Assembly (NCBI GenBank): GCA_016201085.1
Contig: JACQDO010000460.1
Span: forward strand, 1-13,400
DNA: 13,400 nt
Direction of reading: 5' to 3'
Source of the DNA: Hyphomicrobiales bacterium
Lineage (GTDB): Bacteria; Pseudomonadota; Alphaproteobacteria; Rhizobiales; Xanthobacteraceae
Position numbers and translations under genes: made by a program
In this document: positions 1-5,900 of the stretch, one piece after another
Layout: the number at the start of each line of letters is the position of its first letter
Numbering within the stretch: position 1 is the stretch's first letter
The notes under the pieces: generated by a model
The model's database searches: none
Told to the model about the DNA's origin: nothing
The model's input: only the letters and a program-made list of their open reading frames with translations

Positions 1-348
1 CATCCCAACGCCGCGCATTTCGCGCAGGAGACCCGCGTGGTGGCGCAGGCCATGGGTCACAAGCCGGGCGCCAAATATAAATATTCGGCGCCGCCGGTGT
101 TCCTGTTCGAGCCGCATCAGCCGGAGATGTGCAACTACAAGCCCAACCTCATTCTGAAAATCGACGAGGTGTGGGAGCAGAAATACCAGGCGTTTCAAAT
201 TCTCGCCGCGCAGAAGCACCTGTGGGCTTATTACGAGCGCGTCGCGCTCAACCGCGGCATCCAGGGCAGTCGCAACACCGGCGTGCCGATGACCTATGGC
301 GAGGCCTATCAGCGGCTGTTCCCGACCGTGGAGACGGAGCTGAAGTAG
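1..348 (+). CDS. galB: PIG-L/LmbE-family protein, probable 4-oxalomesaconate hydratase (3' part only)
   Basis: The window opens inside this gene; the frame is open from base 1 and gives the last 115 residues, ending at TAG 346-348. The visible part starts HPNAAHFAQETRVVAQAMGH and contains PPVFLFEPHQPEMCNYKPN and a later WEQKYQAF segment. These match the C-terminal half of PIG-L/LmbE zinc hydrolase-fold proteins, where HPxxxH supplies a late active-site histidine. The N-terminal AHPDD zinc motif lies outside the window and cannot be checked. GalB of Pseudomonas putida is a known member of this family that hydrates 4-oxalomesaconate to 4-carboxy-4-hydroxy-2-oxoadipate. The next gene encodes the aldolase acting on that product, which is the main reason for choosing GalB over a generic deacetylase. 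The family assignment is firm and the substrate is inferred from context. Confidence 0.75.
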   Translation, partial: HPNAAHFAQETRVVAQAMGHKPGAKYKYSAPPVFLFEPHQPEMCNYKPNLILKIDEVWEQKYQAFQILAAQKHLWAYYERVALNRGIQGSRNTGVPMTYGEAYQRLFPTVETELK

Positions 349-353
349 TTCGT

Positions 354-473
354 GTCCCGGACGCGGTGCAGCGCGTTAGCGGTGCACCGCAGATCCGGGA
401 CCGTTACAAGTTCGGAATTCGCTAAGGTCCCGGATTAGCAGCGCATCACTTCGTGCTGCGCCGCATCCGGGAC
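354..473. repeat. Two-hairpin palindromic intergenic repeat (REP/BIME-like)
   Basis: Almost the whole gap between the two catabolic genes is one structured element. Hairpin 1 (354-401) pairs GTCCCGGA (354-361) with TCCGGGAC (394-401) and, inside it, GCGGTGCA (363-370) with TGCACCGC (383-390). Hairpin 2 (427-473) pairs GTCCCGGAT (427-435) with ATCCGGGAC (465-473) around a GC-rich interior containing GCATCACTTCGTGCTGCG. The two units share the same outer arms, so they form a paired module like a BIME. Similar elements with ATCCGGGAC arms recur between genes in Bradyrhizobium and relatives; this is from memory of such genomes, not a search. It may stabilise or attenuate the galB-ligK transcript. 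No second copy was seen in this window. Confidence 0.6.
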
Positions 474-492
474 AAGAGAACGGAGATATGAA

Positions 493-1185
493 ATGAAACC
501 CGTCGTCGTCCGTACCATCAAACGCGCCGACAGCAATGCCATCGGCACGCTCGGCGCCGTCGGCGTCTCCACCGCGCACGAGGCGCTCGGGCGTTCTGGG
601 CTGATGAAGCCCTATCTGCGGCCGGTCTGGGCGGGCGCGCAGATCGCCGGCCCTGCCGTCACCGTGCTGGCGCAGCCGGGCGACAACTGGATGATCCATG
701 TCGCGGTCGAGCAATGCCAGAAAGGCGACGTGCTGGTGGTCGGCTGCACCGCCGACAACACCGACGGCATGTTCGGCGAATTGCTGGCGACCGCGCTGGT
801 GGCGCGCGGCGTGATTGGCCTGATCATCGATGCCGGCGCCCGCGATGTGAAGGCGCTCAAGGAGATGGGCTTCCCGGTGTGGTCGCGGGCGATCTCGGCC
901 AAGGGCACGGTGAAAGCCGCGCTCGGCGCGGTCAACATTCCGGTGGTGTGCGCGGGCGTGAACGTCGTACCGGGCGACGTGGTGGTGGCCGACGACGACG
1001 GCGTCGTAGTGGTACCTAATAACCTCGCGGTCGAGACGGCGGCCAAGGCGCAGAAACGTCACGACGACGAGGATGGCAAGCGCAAGCGGCTAGCCGCAGG
1101 CGAACTCAGTCTCGATATGTACAAGATGCGCGAGGGGCTGGCAAAAGCCGGGCTGATGTACGTCGATAAGCCGGAAGATGTTTGA
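493..1185 (+). CDS. ligK: 4-carboxy-4-hydroxy-2-oxoadipate aldolase / oxaloacetate decarboxylase
   Basis: This 230-residue protein belongs to the RraA-like HMG/CHA aldolase family (LigK, GalC, ProA). It cleaves 4-carboxy-4-hydroxy-2-oxoadipate to pyruvate and oxaloacetate, the last step of the protocatechuate or gallate 4,5-cleavage route, and typically also decarboxylates oxaloacetate. Visible signatures are ADNTDGMFGELLATALVARG (residues 87-106, the substrate-phosphate/carboxylate loop with G95-E96-L97-L98) and IDAGARDVKAL (112-122), whose R117-D118 pair corresponds to the catalytic Arg and divalent-metal Asp. Length is normal for the family. The chosen ATG is preceded by CGGAGAT (481-487); an overlapping ATG at 488 runs into a stop at once. 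It lies 144 bp after the galB-like gene on the same strand, with the repeat element between. It is a cytoplasmic metal-dependent enzyme. Confidence 0.9.
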   Translation: MKPVVVRTIKRADSNAIGTLGAVGVSTAHEALGRSGLMKPYLRPVWAGAQIAGPAVTVLAQPGDNWMIHVAVEQCQKGDVLVVGCTADNTDGMFGELLATALVARGVIGLIIDAGARDVKALKEMGFPVWSRAISAKGTVKAALGAVNIPVVCAGVNVVPGDVVVADDDGVVVVPNNLAVETAAKAQKRHDDEDGKRKRLAAGELSLDMYKMREGLAKAGLMYVDKPEDV

Positions 1186-1339
1186 TGGGGATGTAAAACA
1201 TAACGGCAATTTATCGCCCACAACCGACAAGCATCGGACAATGTATCCATAATCGGTACCAATTCTAATGGGCGGTAAAAGTCTTTTTTAACATCCACCC
1301 GTTATGGTTGTGGCATCCACCCGGTCTGGAGTTTGCCGC

Positions 1340-1501
1340 ATGTCGAAGTTACTAACGTTTTTGAAAAACAAAACGGGCGCCACCGCCATCGAATACGGAT
1401 TGATTGCCGCCGGAATTTCGGTCGCTATCATTGCCGTGGTCAATGGCCTCGGCAGCTCGCTCAATACCTCATTTACCAGCATTTCCACCCAGCTGCACTG
1501 A
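1340..1501 (+). CDS. flp: Flp-type prepilin, copy 1 (type IVb/Tad pilus subunit)
   Basis: This encodes 53 residues with the full Flp prepilin layout: a short basic leader MSKLLTFLKNKTG, then ATAIEYGLIAAGISVAIIAV. TadV/CpaA-type peptidase would cut after Gly13, leaving Ala14 as the mature N terminus with Glu18 and Tyr19, the Glu-Tyr pair typical of Flp subunits. A hydrophobic helix (about 20-36) is followed by a short soluble tail. The ATG at 1340 is preceded by GGAG (1328-1331); reading could extend upstream to 1304 but would add residues foreign to the family. A rho-independent terminator follows directly, so it is probably a single-gene transcript. No tad/cpa assembly genes are in the window. 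It is 45/53 identical to the second copy at 2814. Confidence 0.9.
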   Translation: MSKLLTFLKNKTGATAIEYGLIAAGISVAIIAVVNGLGSSLNTSFTSISTQLH

Positions 1502-1524
1502 CCACACCAGAACGGCTGATCTGA

Positions 1525-1556
1525 AAGAAGCCGCCGGAAACGGCGGTTTCTTATTT
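1525..1556. terminator. Rho-independent terminator after flp copy 1, shared with the converging crp/fnr gene
   Basis: The stem CCGCCG (1531-1536), GNRA loop GAAA (1537-1540) and stem CGGCGG (1541-1546) are followed by TTTCTTATTT. On the minus strand the hairpin is followed by CTTCTTTC, so it may also end the crp/fnr transcript, whose stop codon (1551-1553) overlaps the T tract. Confidence 0.8.
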
Positions 1557-2264
1557 GAGCGGCAGCGCGGCGGCGATCGCGGCGCGTACGGCGCCGTAGC
1601 ATTCGCACGAGCGTTTTTCCAAGCCTTTGCGATCGACAATGCGGATGACACCGCGCTTGTAGGTGATAAGGCCTTCCTCTTGCAGTTTATTGGCGCTGCC
1701 CGAAACGCTGGTGCGGCGCACGCCCAGCATATGCGAGAGGAATTCCTGGGTCAGATTGAGCACCTCTCCGCCGACCGCATCCTGCGCCTGCAGCAACCAG
1801 CGGCACATGCGCGCCTCGACATGGTGCAGGGCCTGGCAGGCGGCGGTCTGCTGCGCCTGGAAATACACCACCGACTGATAGCCATTGATCAGATCGCGGA
1901 AGTCTTCGTTGGCGTCGTAGGTCTTCTTGAACTGGCGGACATTGAGCGTCAGCGCTTCGCCGCTCATCTGCATCACCGCATGACCGGACGAACGCCAGCC
2001 GCGCGCGCCGTAATATCCGCCGACATAACCTTCGCGTCCGATGATACCGGTCTCGATCGCCTCGCCGCTCTGCAACACGGCCAGCATCGACACCATTCCG
2101 CTTAGTGGAAAGTAGACATTGGAAATGACCGCGCCGGCTTCGTGCAGGGTCACGCCTTGCGGCAGCTTGACTTTGCGCAAATGCGGCGTCAGCGACGCCT
2201 GTATTTTGGCGGACAATCGTTGCAACAGGCCATTGCTCTCGATTGGGGCGACACTGGCATCCAT
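1551..2264 (-). CDS. Crp/Fnr-family transcriptional regulator
   Basis: This is a 237-residue cytoplasmic DNA-binding regulator. Residues about 25-125 form a cNMP-binding-like beta barrel with the VYFPLSGMVSML and GREGYVGG segments typical of the large rhizobial Crp/Fnr subgroup. The C-terminal winged helix-turn-helix spans about 168-212 (LTQEFLSHMLGVRRTSVSGS). The N-terminal cysteine cluster of oxygen-sensing FNR proteins is absent; the cysteines present (C143, C154, C220, C222) do not form that motif, so an Fe-S oxygen sensor is unlikely. The start at 2264 is chosen because GGAGAAA lies just upstream; the longer reading from 2444 would add 60 atypical residues. It sits between two flp genes on the opposite strand and may control them, which is inference. 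Paired TGTCGG-type sites upstream may be its own operator. Confidence 0.85.
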   Translation of the reverse strand: MDASVAPIESNGLLQRLSAKIQASLTPHLRKVKLPQGVTLHEAGAVISNVYFPLSGMVSMLAVLQSGEAIETGIIGREGYVGGYYGARGWRSSGHAVMQMSGEALTLNVRQFKKTYDANEDFRDLINGYQSVVYFQAQQTAACQALHHVEARMCRWLLQAQDAVGGEVLNLTQEFLSHMLGVRRTSVSGSANKLQEEGLITYKRGVIRIVDRKGLEKRSCECYGAVRAAIAAALPLK

Positions 2265-2813
2265 GCGCGTTTCTCCAGGCCCGGTCGGATCGGGCGAGAA
2301 ACCGCAACATTTCATACCAGCGCGCCGAATCAGCGCCTGTTGCGGAATTGCATAAATTGAATGCCAAGCGTCTCCGCTCGTCTGTCGGATAGCGGACAGA
2401 ATGGACCACGGGGCCGATGTGTCGGCTGACGGACACAAGAGCACACTGGCGCAACTTTACAATGCTTGATTACGCGGGCGACGACAGCGAGCTATGAGTA
2501 TGGCGACGGTCACGTGCGCTACGAACCTGAGCGCGCGCTCGCCGGACTTGAGAGCTATCAATTCGTCTTCGATCTACGATCCGGCGTTATGACTTATGCG
2601 CCGTAACAGCATTATTCCCGCGTCGCTCAGGCACGGCGCCCAGATTGCAACTCACTCGCAAGACTTACTTGCGCTTCTCCTTAAAATTATCATCGATTGC
2701 GGTATTTCTTTTCCGACAGTTTTGATCACTCGCGGCGACCTTATTTTTACAGATGGAACTCTACGTTCACACGGTCGCTACCAGCATATGGTCACTAGCA
2801 GGGAGTTTTACAC
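2265..2813. other. 549-bp intergenic region between crp/fnr and flp copy 2
   Basis: No intact gene was recognised here. The left part holds the two TGTCGG-type sites (2382-2436) and presumably the crp/fnr promoter. From 2463 to 2606 there is a possible gene remnant: ATG at 2463 reads MLDYAGDDSEL then stops, while the next frame (from about 2490 to TAA 2604-2606) reads SYEYGDGHVRYEPERALAG and on to FDLRSGVMTYAP, which looks protein-like. The right part (about 2607-2813) is AT-richer and should carry the promoter of the second flp gene; a GGGAG ribosome-binding site lies at 2801-2805. No confident -35/-10 pair was found. Confidence 0.5.
2382..2436. promoter_or_regulatory. Two copies of a Crp-geometry site upstream of the crp/fnr gene
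   Basis: CTGTCGGATAGCGGACAG (2382-2399) and GTGTCGGCTGACGGACAC (2419-2436) share TGTCGG-N-T-NN-CGGACA and are 37 bp apart start to start. Each is an imperfect dyad with outer TGTC/GACA arms over 16 bp, the same overall length as the TGTGA-N6-TCACA operators of the Crp/Fnr superfamily. They lie 118-172 bp upstream of the regulator's start codon (minus strand). Binding is inferred. Confidence 0.45.
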
Positions 2814-2975
2814 ATGTCGAAGCTTATTGCGTTCTTGAAGAATGAGCACGGCGCCACCGCTATCGAATACGGCCTTATCGCCGCCGGCATTTCGATTGCG
2901 ATCATCGCCGTGGTCAATGGGCTGGGCTCTACGCTTAACGATAAATTCACCAGCATCTCGACCCAGCTACATTAA
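2814..2975 (+). CDS. flp: Flp-type prepilin, copy 2 (type IVb/Tad pilus subunit)
   Basis: This short gene encodes 53 residues: leader MSKLIAFLKNEHG, then ATAIEYGLIAAGISIAIIAV, a short tail and the same FTSISTQLH ending as copy 1. It differs from copy 1 at only eight positions (5, 6, 11, 12, 28, 40, 43, 44). The processing site after Gly13 and mature Glu5 (residue 18) are intact, so it should be a working pilin secreted to the cell surface by a Tad system encoded elsewhere. GGGAG (2801-2805) precedes the ATG with good spacing, and a strong terminator follows. Changes at 11-12 (KT to EH) and 43-44 (TS to DK) are charge-altering, so the copies may differ in timing or surface properties. Confidence 0.9.
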   Translation: MSKLIAFLKNEHGATAIEYGLIAAGISIAIIAVVNGLGSTLNDKFTSISTQLH

Positions 2976-2998
2976 GCGTCGCGACGACGCAGGCAACG

Positions 2999-3028
2999 CA
3001 AAAAGCCGCCGGCAACGGCGGCTTTTTT
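2999..3028. terminator. Bidirectional rho-independent terminator after flp copy 2
   Basis: GCCGCCG (3005-3011), GNRA loop GCAA (3012-3015) and CGGCGGC (3016-3022) form a perfect 7-bp GC stem, followed by six T residues (3023-3028). Five A residues at 3000-3004 give a T tract in the opposite direction, so it can also end the permease transcript arriving from the right. It closely resembles the terminator after copy 1, suggesting the pilin gene and its terminator were duplicated together. Confidence 0.88.
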
Positions 3029-3060
3029 CTTGCGCTTGGTGACGAGCGCGGCGTAGCCGC

Positions 3061-3888
3061 TCAGCGGTTGCCGTGGCTCCAGGGCGCGATGCGCCGCCCC
3101 ACCCATTTCAGCATGGTCGTGAGCGACACCCCGAGGATCATCAACACGATCACCGGCACGAAGGTTTTATCCATCGCGAACACGTTGGCGTATTTGGTGA
3201 TCATGAAGCCAAGCCCGGAGATCGTGGTGTAGAACTCCGCGATGATCATGCCGATCAGCCCGCGGCCGATGGCGAGGCGGACGCCGGCGATGATGTAGGG
3301 CAGCGCGAACGGCAGCAGCACGTCCTGCCACGTCCGCCACTCGTTCGAACGGAACGAGTGCGCGACCTCCAGCAGACCTTTGTCGCATTCGCGCACGCCT
3401 TGGTAGGTGTTGATCAGCAGCGGGAAAACCGCAAACAGGAATACGACGATGATCTTTGCCTTCAGATAGATGCCGAACCACAGCACCAGCAGCGGCACCA
3501 CCGCGACCAAAGGCATGGCATAGAGCGCGTTGATCGGAAGATCGAGCGCCCAATCGAGCCACCGCATCCGCGCCATCGCCACACCGAGCACAATGCCGAC
3601 CACGATGGCGATGACCAGACCGTAGACCATGACCTCCAGGCTCTGCGCCAAGAAATACGGCAGCTCGCCCGAAACGGTCGTCTCGTAGAAGGCGATGGCG
3701 ATACTGCTCGGCGCGGTGAAGAAGATCGGGCTGATGAAGGGCGCGACGAGTTCCCAGATGACCAGGATGAGGACCACGAAACCGTAGCGGAATAGCGCCG
3801 GCGTCTCCCACCACGGCAGCTTGGCGACGGCCCGCGGCTGCGTGCCGCTGGCGAGCGCACCACCATGAGCTTCATGGGCAATGGTCAT
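3061..3888 (-). CDS. ABC transporter permease, NitT/TauT type
   Basis: This is a 275-residue inner-membrane protein with about six hydrophobic segments, beginning after a ~30-residue cytoplasmic N terminus (FVVLILVIWELVAPFI at about 37-52). The ATPase-docking EAA loop is visible as EVAHSFRSNEWRTWQDVLLP, followed by GVRLAIGRGLIGMIIAEF. These place it in the SsuC/TauC-like permease family that imports sulfonates, nitrate, taurine or organic acids. The start is supported by AGGAGAGG six bases upstream of the ATG at 3888. It is 89 bp downstream of the binding-protein gene on the same strand and is probably co-transcribed with it. No ATP-binding subunit follows; the next feature is a terminator and the flp gene. 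Confidence 0.88.
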   Translation of the reverse strand: MTIAHEAHGGALASGTQPRAVAKLPWWETPALFRYGFVVLILVIWELVAPFISPIFFTAPSSIAIAFYETTVSGELPYFLAQSLEVMVYGLVIAIVVGIVLGVAMARMRWLDWALDLPINALYAMPLVAVVPLLVLWFGIYLKAKIIVVFLFAVFPLLINTYQGVRECDKGLLEVAHSFRSNEWRTWQDVLLPFALPYIIAGVRLAIGRGLIGMIIAEFYTTISGLGFMITKYANVFAMDKTFVPVIVLMILGVSLTTMLKWVGRRIAPWSHGNR

Positions 3889-3977
3889 TGCGAACCTCTC
3901 CTTACGCCTTCAACGGCTTGCCGAATACGGCAGGCGCCACGTCAAGTGCGGCGCCCGCCGATGCGGCGCAGTGACGA

Positions 3978-4994
3978 TCAGAAGGCAGCCGTCGGGCAAA
4001 TGGGCCCTTTCCATTCGCCAAGTTGCGCTATCGCCTTCTTGGCGAAGCTCGCGTCGACGATGTCATCGTATTTCGGCGTCTTGCCCGGCTTGATATTGCC
4101 GACCTTGGTCATCAAATCGGCGGTGAAGTTGGTCCGCTCCACGCTGAGCCCGCTATTGGCATCCCAGATGCATTCCTTGACCATGTAGTCGAAGCTCTGC
4201 TCCAGGATCGCCTGCGGATAACCCGTCTGCTTGACCAAAATCGGAATGATCTTGGCGCGATCGGTGTACATCGCCCGCGTTGCCTCGATATTGGCGGTGA
4301 CGACCGCCTGCACGATCGCGGATTTCTCTTTGATGGTCTTTTCGGTCGCGGACAAATAGGTGTAGAGCGTCTTCGGCTGTAGCACCCACATACGCGCGAT
4401 GGCGTGCAAGTCTGGCACCTTGCTCTTGGCGAGCATTTCCTGCTCGACGTGGAGAATGGCGGTGTCGACTTGGTTGGCAACGAGCGCAGGCACGTCCTCA
4501 CTCGCAATGCTGACGAAATTCACTTCCTTGGGGTCAAGCTTGGCGGCGCGCAGCACGCTGCGGCTCAACAGGTCGGCAAAGCCGCCGGGCTCCTGGATGC
4601 CGATGCGTTTACCCTTGAGATCCGCCATGGTCTTGATGTCGGCACGCACGACCATCGAGGCTTCGAACTTGGGCAGATTGGCGGACAGCGCCTTCACCGC
4701 GGCGCCATTCGATATGCCGATGATGGTCGGTGCACCGGGGGTTAGCCCGAGATCGATGTTGCCGGCCAACAGCGCGCGGAAAACCTTGACGCCGTCGCCG
4801 AGCGAAACGATGTCGACGTCAAGCCCGGCTTTTTTATAAAGGCCGAGTTCCTTGGCGACGATTACCGGCATGTGGACGATGTTCGGCGGCGATGTCGGTA
4901 TGCCGATCGTGATCTTCTGCTGTGCGTTGGCCGCACCCGGCAGCGTAAGCGCCGCTACAGCGAGCAAAGCCAGTGTCGAATAGAGTTTGCGCAT
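3978..4994 (-). CDS. ABC transporter substrate-binding protein, NitT/TauT (NMT1/THI5-like) type
   Basis: This is a 338-residue periplasmic solute-binding protein. A signal peptide occupies residues 1-24 (MRKLYSTLALLAVAALTLPG then AANA, with cleavage likely after ANA). The mature part starts QQKITIGIPTSPPNIVHMPV and continues AKELGLYKKAGLDVDIVSLG, the typical opening of NMT1/TauA-like proteins. LAGNIDLGL and LKGKRIGIQEPGG are the usual ligand-cleft segments. The start at 4994 gives a proper signal peptide and has GGGAGGATG just upstream; an in-frame start at 5078 would bury the signal peptide. It shares an operon with the permease at 3061-3888. The ligand is not readable; an aromatic or organic acid is plausible from the neighbourhood. 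Confidence 0.88.
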   Translation of the reverse strand: MRKLYSTLALLAVAALTLPGAANAQQKITIGIPTSPPNIVHMPVIVAKELGLYKKAGLDVDIVSLGDGVKVFRALLAGNIDLGLTPGAPTIIGISNGAAVKALSANLPKFEASMVVRADIKTMADLKGKRIGIQEPGGFADLLSRSVLRAAKLDPKEVNFVSIASEDVPALVANQVDTAILHVEQEMLAKSKVPDLHAIARMWVLQPKTLYTYLSATEKTIKEKSAIVQAVVTANIEATRAMYTDRAKIIPILVKQTGYPQAILEQSFDYMVKECIWDANSGLSVERTNFTADLMTKVGNIKPGKTPKYDDIVDASFAKKAIAQLGEWKGPICPTAAF

Positions 4995-5039
4995 ATCATC
5001 CTCCCTGACTGTTTTCTTGCCGGTCCGAAGCGCCCCCCG

Positions 5040-5091
5040 CGATCGGGCCGACCCCGGCATTACCGCCGGAGGCCGCAATCTTGCCCGATCG
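5040..5091. promoter_or_regulatory. Inverted repeat upstream of the binding-protein gene
   Basis: CGATCGGGC (5040-5048) and its exact reverse complement GCCCGATCG (5083-5091) flank a GC-rich interior that can pair further (CCGGC and GCCGG). It lies 46-97 bp upstream of the ATG at 4994 and could be an operator or a 5'-leader hairpin. The rest of the 4995-5204 gap shows no gene. Confidence 0.3.
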
Positions 5092-5204
5092 GCATCTTAA
5101 AAACAACGAACATGGCCGCGCAGTCCCGCGGCAGTCTTGAAACGTCGGCCTTTGACCGCGGCCGCGAGCATAGGTTAATTGCTTCGCGCAACGCATTAAG
5201 GCCG

Positions 5205-5897
5205 ATGGCAGTTATGGCGGAATTCGTCGTCGAATTCGGAAAATCCGGAACACCGCCCGCGCCCGACGGCCGGTTGGACGGACCGGCTTTTCACCGCAAT
5301 CACGAAGCCATCTGGTCCGCAATCGGCGGTTTTCTCGGCCAGCAGAGCGGCGACGTGCTGTAACTCGGCAGCGGCACCGGGCAGCACATCGCCGCCTTCG
5401 CGGGACGCTCGCCCCACCTCACTTGGTGGCCGAGCGATATCTACCCCTCGCATCTCGCCAGCATTACCGCCTGGCGGCGGCATGCCGGCCTTGCCAACCT
5501 GCGGGCGCCGCAGCGTATCGACCTCGCCGATCCGCAGTGGACTTGGATGACGGATGGACAAGCCGGCGGCATGCTCACGGCCATGCTCTGCATCAACGTG
5601 CTGCACATCTCGCTCTGGCAGGTGTCGCAAAACCTCATCGCCGGCGCCGGACGCCTGTTGCGCGACGACGGACGGCTGTTCGTCTATGGCCCGTTCATGC
5701 GGGACGGCGCGCATGCAGCGCCGGGCAATGCCGCCTTCGACGCCAGCTTGCGGACGGAAAATGCGGAATGGGGCGTGCGCGATGTGGGCGAGTTGAACGA
5801 ATGCGCGGCGATGGCCGGCTTGACGCCCGCCGACATGACAGCCATGCCGGCGAATAATTTGGTCCTGGCCTTCACCCGCACCGTTCGGCAGAATTAA
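5205..5897 (+). pseudogene. DUF938-family SAM-dependent methyltransferase, interrupted by one in-frame stop
   Basis: Reading one frame from ATG 5205 (or ATG 5214) to TAA 5895-5897 gives a full-length protein of about 230 residues, broken only by TAA at 5361-5363. Before the stop it reads RNHEAIWSAIGGFLGQQSGDVL and after it LGSGTGQHIAAFAGRSPHL. DUF938 proteins normally carry VLEIGSGTGQH there, so the stop replaces the motif-I glutamate; a single G-to-T change (GAA or GAG to TAA or TAG) explains the GAA case. Downstream family segments (INVLHIS, DGRLFVYGPF, the C-terminal NLVLAFTR) are intact, with no frameshift. The lesion removes the SAM site, so the gene should be dead unless a downstream start makes a fragment without function. 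Recent decay or a sequencing error are both possible. It ends 3 bp before the dioxygenase gene. Confidence 0.8.
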
Positions 5898-5900
5898 TCC

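Noticed and set aside
376..1062. Long minus-strand open frame (228 codons) opposite the ligK-type gene
   Set aside because: It is a mirror of a GC-rich coding gene: His/Arg/Asp-rich low-complexity translation with no recognisable domain, while the plus strand has clear catalytic motifs.
3073..3795. Plus-strand open frame of 240 codons opposite the permease
   Set aside because: The translation is His/Asp/Arg-rich without motifs; the permease on the minus strand has transmembrane segments, an EAA loop and a good ribosome-binding site.
5361..5363. Recoding of the in-frame stop in the DUF938 gene
   Set aside because: The codon is TAA, not the TGA or TAG used for selenocysteine or pyrrolysine, and it replaces a glutamate; there is no sign of a frameshift or readthrough signal.
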